A stretch of DNA of 61,077 nucleotides from a virus: positions 1 through 61,077 of IMG/VR virus record IMGVR_UViG_3300030098_000471; one strand, written 5' to 3'. The translations under genes were made by a program, and so were the position numbers. Below, piece by piece: positions 56,492-61,077 of this stretch. Below the pieces are notes generated by a model. It made no database searches and had not been told where the DNA came from. It saw only the letters and a program-made list of their open reading frames with translations. The first letter of the stretch is position 1, and each line of letters begins with the position of its first letter.

Positions 56492-56697
56492 TACTTCACT
56501 CTTCCATAATTAGATTGTGCTTTTGTTTGATCTGCTATAAAATTTGAATCTTCAACAGATTTTATTTTTTTAAATGTTTTCATTTTCTGTGTTAATAAAT
56601 ATCTACTATGATCAATAACATTACCTTGATTAAGATTACTAATATAAGTGCTATTATTAATTAAATTATGATATTCTTCTGGTGACATTTTTTTCAT
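56491..56697 (-). CDS. Hypothetical protein, 68 aa
   Basis: The ATG at 56697 overlaps the previous stop (TAATG), so the longer upstream start is not needed. The sequence MKKMSPEEYHNLINNSTYIS, then NQGNVIDHSRYLLTQKMKTF is polar. It overlaps the next gene by one base. No family is recognised. Confidence 0.6.
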   Translation of the reverse strand: MKKMSPEEYHNLINNSTYISNLNQGNVIDHSRYLLTQKMKTFKKIKSVEDSNFIADQTKAQSNYGRVK

Positions 56698-56981
56698 TAG
56701 TTTAAATTCTGCCAAGATGTTTCTGTTCCAAGACTAACATATCCTTTATACTTACCACTACTTGCTGAATATGCTATATCTCCTTTACGTGGTCTTCCTA
56801 TATTTGTTACTGTAACAACCGTATAAATATTTGTAGATGGAGCAGCATCAACATCTACATCTCTTGTTTGAAGTTCTGATACTAATAATGCTGCCCAACT
56901 TTCTACTGTGCTATATAACTCTCTTAATTCATCATTACTAATTCCATTAAAGTTTGTTGGAAATGTTGGGTATCTTGCCAT
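56697..56981 (-). CDS. Small tail-cluster protein, 94 aa
   Basis: The N-terminal half is helical (NDELRELYSTVESWAALLVS), the C-terminal half carries NIGRPRKGDIAYSASSGKYK then GYVSLGTETSWQNLN. I recall this GRPRKGDIAYSASSGK-x-KGYVSLGTETSWQ signature in marine phages. It lies between the DNA-stabilisation protein and small unknown genes. A tail-component role is inferred. Confidence 0.65.
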   Translation of the reverse strand: MARYPTFPTNFNGISNDELRELYSTVESWAALLVSELQTRDVDVDAAPSTNIYTVVTVTNIGRPRKGDIAYSASSGKYKGYVSLGTETSWQNLN

Positions 56982-58822
56982 TATCTTTCCCCATCACCTT
57001 GCACCGCTAGTCTAACTTCTCCCCATTGCCAGCTTGCATTTTGTGAACTACAAGACACCCTTATTTTTGCTTGCCTTCCTCTTGCTCTAAAATTAACTTT
57101 ATCTGTTAGTTGTGTAACTTCAAATTCTTTTGTAGTGCTTTCACTACTTTCTGGATAATTCTTAGTTATAATTTTTACTTTTAGTTTTCCTGTGCTTAAA
57201 TCAAAATCAGGTATTAATCTATTCATATATAATATTTGGTTACCATCTTTAATATCAAAATCAGCAGACTCTATAAAAGAAGTAATAGTATTATTATTAG
57301 CAGTAAAATAATCTGGTGGCTCATTATTATAAAGTCTACTTTCATTTGAAGATACACCTGTAGTAATTGTATTACCAAATACTTGTTGATCTGCATATGT
57401 TGTAAAAATACCTGTACCATAAGTCCAGTAATTATTTTCAGGTGAGAATATCACATAACTATCACAGTCTGTAACTCCTGATTCATCTGAAGCATAGAGC
57501 CATATAATTTCTTTAAACTCTGAATTAATACCTGTAAATACTTTATCTTTATATTTTATATTAAGTCTATCAAATATATATTTTTTAACTGTACAATCCA
57601 ATGTTCTTACAGAACCATCATATTTATAAAAATTATCATACCCCATCCAATATGTGATACCATTATAATCTACTGCTGCATGTGGTGCAATCATACCACA
57701 GTTTGTACCAGCCTGTGTAAACTTAAATGTAAATGGTGGTCCTGCAAACTGCATTAACCAAAGAGCATTATCTGTCCATATATTAATAGCAGTTCTTGAA
57801 CGTACACCCCCTACAATCCTAGTACCATCAGTTAAAACTACCTCACCAGATGTAGAACTTACTGAAGGAACCCAATTAGTACGATCATCTTGGTCAGACC
57901 AACGTACCAGCATGGGATTAAATGTACCACTCACAGTAGCAGTAGGAGAATACTCATTGGCTCCCAAGGCTATTAAGTGTCTATCATTGGGCGATACAAC
58001 AATTGAGTTGACACTAATAGGAGAAGTTGTTATAGATGTAGCTCTAACAGGTACAGTAGAAGCATCACTATCAAAATAATATATATTACTTCCATTTCTA
58101 TTTGCTACAACATCATCGCCCCAATTATCAAGACTCCATTGTGTTATATCAAAAACAATATCAGTAGCATCTGCACTGGCTGCTTGATTCCATGCTCTTG
58201 TATCAGAAGCACATACAGTGGCTTGATAAAGAGCAGCACCATAACCTGTACCACCAACAGCTATTGAATTACCTGTGGGTATCAGATAATTAAATGTAGC
58301 TGACCCTACATCACTTCCTGTAGCATTTGCAGCATCTGTTACAGAGATTGTAAATACAGCAGCACTGTCTACCGATACAATTTGATAAGTGTTGCCTTGT
58401 AGACTAACATTATTAAATGCTGCTGAAGATGTAAATGCAACATAATCTCCAACACTTCTACCATGTGCTGCATCAGAACAACAAACTCTAGTTGTGCCAG
58501 AAGAAGTACCAAAACAATTTGTTAAAGTAACGGCTGTAGTAATTGGCGTTATATCTACAATTCTATCACCATCATGTTCATAGAGTTTATTAGGTGTACC
58601 AAACACAGCCCTCTTTTTACTATTAGCACTTTTATATGTAATTAAATCTCTAGCATTCCCATCAAATGTAGCACTAACTTTTGTTTCATACCCACGCATG
58701 TTCTCAGGTTTACCTGCACGAAATCGAACACGGTCACCATCATACCACTTACCTTGTTCTTCATATTGAGTAGATTCTCTATGAAGACCTTGTTTAAGTT
58801 TAATTTTACGTAACTCAGTCAT
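56981..58822 (-). CDS. Tail tubular B / P22 gp10-like DNA stabilisation protein, 613 aa
   Basis: The first residues LRKIKLKQGLHRESTQYEEQ, then GKWYDGDRVRFRAGKPENMR are typical of a family of tail proteins that close the head after packaging (P22 gp10) or form the tail nozzle. The body is beta-rich with repeated SxNxxxxxxDxSG and WTxGTG motifs, ending in WQWGEVRLAVQGDG. Length and position after the fibre genes fit. Confidence 0.75.
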   Translation of the reverse strand: MTELRKIKLKQGLHRESTQYEEQGKWYDGDRVRFRAGKPENMRGYETKVSATFDGNARDLITYKSANSKKRAVFGTPNKLYEHDGDRIVDITPITTAVTLTNCFGTSSGTTRVCCSDAAHGRSVGDYVAFTSSAAFNNVSLQGNTYQIVSVDSAAVFTISVTDAANATGSDVGSATFNYLIPTGNSIAVGGTGYGAALYQATVCASDTRAWNQAASADATDIVFDITQWSLDNWGDDVVANRNGSNIYYFDSDASTVPVRATSITTSPISVNSIVVSPNDRHLIALGANEYSPTATVSGTFNPMLVRWSDQDDRTNWVPSVSSTSGEVVLTDGTRIVGGVRSRTAINIWTDNALWLMQFAGPPFTFKFTQAGTNCGMIAPHAAVDYNGITYWMGYDNFYKYDGSVRTLDCTVKKYIFDRLNIKYKDKVFTGINSEFKEIIWLYASDESGVTDCDSYVIFSPENNYWTYGTGIFTTYADQQVFGNTITTGVSSNESRLYNNEPPDYFTANNNTITSFIESADFDIKDGNQILYMNRLIPDFDLSTGKLKVKIITKNYPESSESTTKEFEVTQLTDKVNFRARGRQAKIRVSCSSQNASWQWGEVRLAVQGDGER

Positions 58823-58828
58823 TTACTA

Positions 58829-59827
58829 TTACTTTAAATCGTTTACCATTACACCATCAACTTTATCAGTAGCTCTTACAGAAAATACTAATAAGTCAAC
58901 AGAACCTCCTGCTGCAGTTAAAACAGGGTCAGACCCACCTGCAAATTGAAATACAGAATTATATCCAAGAGTACGACTTCCTGTTGAATCTTGTATACAA
59001 TAAATATGTCCTGTTTGTCCTACTGTTAAATTAGTAGGAGCCGCTAATGTTCTATTATCAGTTAGCGTTACAACAAACTGATTATTAGTAGCCATATTCA
59101 TAACAATACTTGCTGCATCTGTAAGTGTTGTTATTGCTTGATGTACAGGCGCACCTGAAGCTAATGTTACGGCTCCTTCAAAACGTGTTGTACTTTTATT
59201 TACTTGCGCTCCTTCTACTGTTACAGTGCTTTTAAAATTAGATGCACCTGATACAGTAACTGTAGAATTAAATTTAGCAGCACCTTCTACAGATACAGCA
59301 CCTTTAAAAGTACCTGCACCTACTACCGTTACTGTACTACCTATTTGGGCCGTACCCCCTACAAATAAATTATCAGCAACACAAACATTATTTGGTAAAA
59401 GATTAGCACTTCTTACTGAAGCTCCATCACAAACAACATGTTGAAATGTAGTAGATGACCTTCCTAGAGTAACACCAGTATTACCTGCCACTCGCATCAT
59501 AACAACATCACTATCATTATTAGCAGATACTTTATTTAATACAGCATAGGATTTACTATTATTAGGGACAACAAGAAAGATTGAAGTTGCTACTCCTCCA
59601 ACTGAACCTTTAATTTCCAAGAAAGCTTTACGTGATTGGTCATCAGCACCATCATTATTTGTTAGGTTTACTGTTGCAGCACTACCAATAGATATAGTAG
59701 TATAACCTGCTATAGCTTCATCAGCAAGACTAATAACACCATCATTTAAAATCTGACCCCAACTATTAGGATTTTCTCCATCACCCTGTTTAGTTAGTCT
59801 TAGATTAGTTGTATATGTACTTGCCAT
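58829..59827 (-). CDS. Tail fibre protein with shared shaft modules, 332 aa
   Basis: The N-terminal domain (MASTYTTNLRLTKQGDGENP, NSWGQILNDGVISLADEAIA) is typical of proteins attached to a tail. Residues of about 170-225 are the same degenerate modules (STVTVVGAGTFKGAVSVEGA, AAKFNSTVTVSGA) seen in the 935-aa fibre. The C-terminus is a small beta domain. The protein may anchor the long fibre or be a second fibre. Confidence 0.8.
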   Translation of the reverse strand: MASTYTTNLRLTKQGDGENPNSWGQILNDGVISLADEAIAGYTTISIGSAATVNLTNNDGADDQSRKAFLEIKGSVGGVATSIFLVVPNNSKSYAVLNKVSANNDSDVVMMRVAGNTGVTLGRSSTTFQHVVCDGASVRSANLLPNNVCVADNLFVGGTAQIGSTVTVVGAGTFKGAVSVEGAAKFNSTVTVSGASNFKSTVTVEGAQVNKSTTRFEGAVTLASGAPVHQAITTLTDAASIVMNMATNNQFVVTLTDNRTLAAPTNLTVGQTGHIYCIQDSTGSRTLGYNSVFQFAGGSDPVLTAAGGSVDLLVFSVRATDKVDGVMVNDLK

Positions 59828-59862
59828 TTAACATCTCCTGATATAATATCCAAATCATTTAT

Positions 59863-60621
59863 TTATCCTTGTGTACCTGTAATTGTACCATTATTTGTAA
59901 CTGTTACTGTATTAGAGTTCTTTTTAACTGCGTATCCTGCAGAACCACCAGTACCACCTGTTCCTTGAGAAGTACCTACTGATGCTGCTGAACCATTGCT
60001 TCCTGATGCACCATAATTACCACCATCACCACCATCACCTGAAGTTGCAGAAGAGCCACCACTAGTCTCACTTCCACCTGCTCCACCACTTGTAGCAGCA
60101 TTTGTACCAGCACCACGACCACCAAGACCACCTTGAATACTGACTGGGTCATCGGTATCTTGTTCGCCAAAGGCTCCACCTCCACCACCTCCACCCCCAC
60201 CACCTGCGAGGACAGAAGCACCAGAGTTTACAACAAGAGTAGCATTACAAGCAAATGACATAGCATCACCACCATCTCCACCATTACCACCATTGGCTTG
60301 TGATTGTTGTTCACTACCACTACCTCTAGTACCACTAGCACCACCATAGCCTTTAATATCACCACTGATATATACTATTACAGTATGTATACTACCAATA
60401 GTTCCTGTTTGCCATGCTGGACCTTCAAGATTAGTACCGGGTTCTGCAGAAGTTAAAGTCACACCAGAGTTTAATCTGTAGGTAATCTTTGTTGGTATAT
60501 CATTATCAAATCCTGCTGCATCAAGTAATGTTCTGAGATTAACATTCTCAGCATCAGAGGTAGTAGTAATATCAATACCACCACCCATAGACATCATTAC
60601 ACTTCTTTGAAATCCTGACAT
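59863..60621 (-). CDS. Glycine-rich tail-tip adhesin, 252 aa
   Basis: After an N-terminal domain the protein has long glycine-rich tracts (GGGGGGGGGGAFGEQDTDD, GGLGGRGAGTNAATSGGAG) and a SGNxYGASGSNGS stretch. Polyglycine-II-like adhesins with this look cap tail fibres of T4-like, T5-like and marine phages and contact the receptor. The C-terminus AGYAVKKNSNTVTVTNNGTI is a compact cap. It lies between the fibre genes, in agreement. Confidence 0.8.
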   Translation of the reverse strand: MSGFQRSVMMSMGGGIDITTTSDAENVNLRTLLDAAGFDNDIPTKITYRLNSGVTLTSAEPGTNLEGPAWQTGTIGSIHTVIVYISGDIKGYGGASGTRGSGSEQQSQANGGNGGDGGDAMSFACNATLVVNSGASVLAGGGGGGGGGGAFGEQDTDDPVSIQGGLGGRGAGTNAATSGGAGGSETSGGSSATSGDGGDGGNYGASGSNGSAASVGTSQGTGGTGGSAGYAVKKNSNTVTVTNNGTITGTQG

Positions 60622-60821
60622 TACTTAACTTTTGGCCTTTCAACACATTTTCCTGTTTTTATTTCTGCATTAACTGAACTATTAACTATAGCTTTTACCT
60701 GTGCTTTATAAATTTCACATTGATATTTTTCTGGAAATGGACCTATCACAGCTTTTTCTTCCACAGGTATATTCATAGGAGAAAGTGTAAGAAAAGCTAT
60801 GACTGATATATAATAAAACAT
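60621..60821 (-). CDS. Small exported protein, right copy, 66 aa
   Basis: A signal-like start (MFYYISVIAFLTLSPMNIPV) is followed by a polar domain with two cysteines (KYQCEIYKAQVKAIV, KTGKCVERPKVK). The complete version of the partial copy at 1-195. Its stop overlaps the adhesin start. It may be a periplasmic or exclusion protein; unknown. Confidence 0.7.
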   Translation of the reverse strand: MFYYISVIAFLTLSPMNIPVEEKAVIGPFPEKYQCEIYKAQVKAIVNSSVNAEIKTGKCVERPKVK

Positions 60822-61077
60822 TTAAATTAAACTTTCCCTTTCTATCATTTCTTTCCAATCTTCTTTAATAGTTTCTGTCCATAAAGCATTAGCTATTGAC
60901 TGTACTGATGCGTCTTCTCCACTTATATCTGTATCTGTGTGTGTCCAACTACCATCAGAATTTTTAACAGATGAATATGGAATAATAGAATGTCTATGTG
61001 GAACTCTTGAAATTTCAACACTATCTTCTTTAACAATAGTATCTACTCTTACAGATATTGCTCCGCTAGTTGGATTT
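60627..61077. repeat. Right copy of imperfect terminal direct repeat
   Basis: Repeats bases 1-451 with 11 transitions and no indels. Evidence for circularity or terminal redundancy is discussed under the left copy. Confidence 0.9.
60822..61077 (-). CDS. 98-aa protein, right copy, start missing
   Basis: Same gene as 196-492 but cut at the window end before its start codon. Differences in the overlap change a few residues (for example ETIKEDW here, ETIKKNW there; IIPY here, IVPY there), in frame, which is evidence for coding. Confidence 0.7.
   Translation of the reverse strand, partial: NPTSGAISVRVDTIVKEDSVEISRVPHRHSIIPYSSVKNSDGSWTHTDTDISGEDASVQSIANALWTETIKEDWKEMIERESLI

Noticed and set aside
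1-61077. Temperate lifestyle
   Set aside because: No integrase, excisionase, phage repressor or attachment-like repeat was recognised; absence in a complete genome argues for a lytic phage, though a novel recombinase cannot be excluded.

Overview
The window looks like the whole genome of a tailed, lytic-looking marine bacteriophage of the short-tailed (podovirus) type. It is AT-rich and carries a P22-like portal, an SU10-type adaptor, a Mu gpT-like capsid protein, a T7-like primase-helicase and family-A DNA polymerase, and a class Ia ribonucleotide reductase. No integrase, phage RNA polymerase, tRNA, CRISPR array or reverse transcriptase was seen. Bases 1-451 recur at 60627-61077 with 11 differences, all transitions, so the contig closes on itself and the unit genome is about 60.6 kb. 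A GcrA-like regulator, sigma70-type promoters and tail-fibre modules of a kind frequent in marine phages suggest an AT-rich marine alphaproteobacterial host; this is an inference.

The map has two arms that diverge from a 628-bp gene-free region (19960-20587) holding direct repeats, inverted repeats and promoters. Rightward, on the + strand (20588-45496), lie the early and middle genes. First come about 30 tiny accessory genes punctuated by seven copies of a 17-bp double palindrome. Then come primase-helicase, nucleases, DNA polymerase, ssDNA-binding protein, a Cas4-like exonuclease, a T7 gp1.7-like protein, nrdA/nrdB with an HNH endonuclease between them, a glycosyltransferase/methyltransferase cassette, a holin, a candidate small terminase and a dihydroorotate-dehydrogenase-like protein.

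Leftward, on the - strand, one long late block runs from terL (19959) through the window edge and on to 45604. Its order is terminase, holin, HlyC-like acyltransferase, large Ala-rich protein, portal, GroES-like protein, scaffold, decoration protein, major capsid, adaptor, many small basic proteins, second adaptor, tail fibres with a glycine-rich tip, DNA-stabilisation/tail protein, ejection proteins, lysis peptidase, and finally a NifU-type Fe-S protein. The two arms converge on a terminator-like structure at about 45510-45592.

Transcription appears to use host RNA polymerase. Several promoters have consensus-like -35 and -10 boxes exactly 17 bp apart: three on the - strand (in front of terL, the holin and the scaffold) and others on the + strand, three of them inside coding sequence. 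Two genes (terL and the 39607 gene) would be translated from leaderless or near-leaderless transcripts.

The least explained signals are the repeated TTCTAGAA double palindrome, a 119-nt cloverleaf-like element at 22137-22255, a 37-bp tandem repeat inside a stem at 26475-26572, and short GG-I/V ... ERNPY tail motifs shared by several virion-arm proteins.
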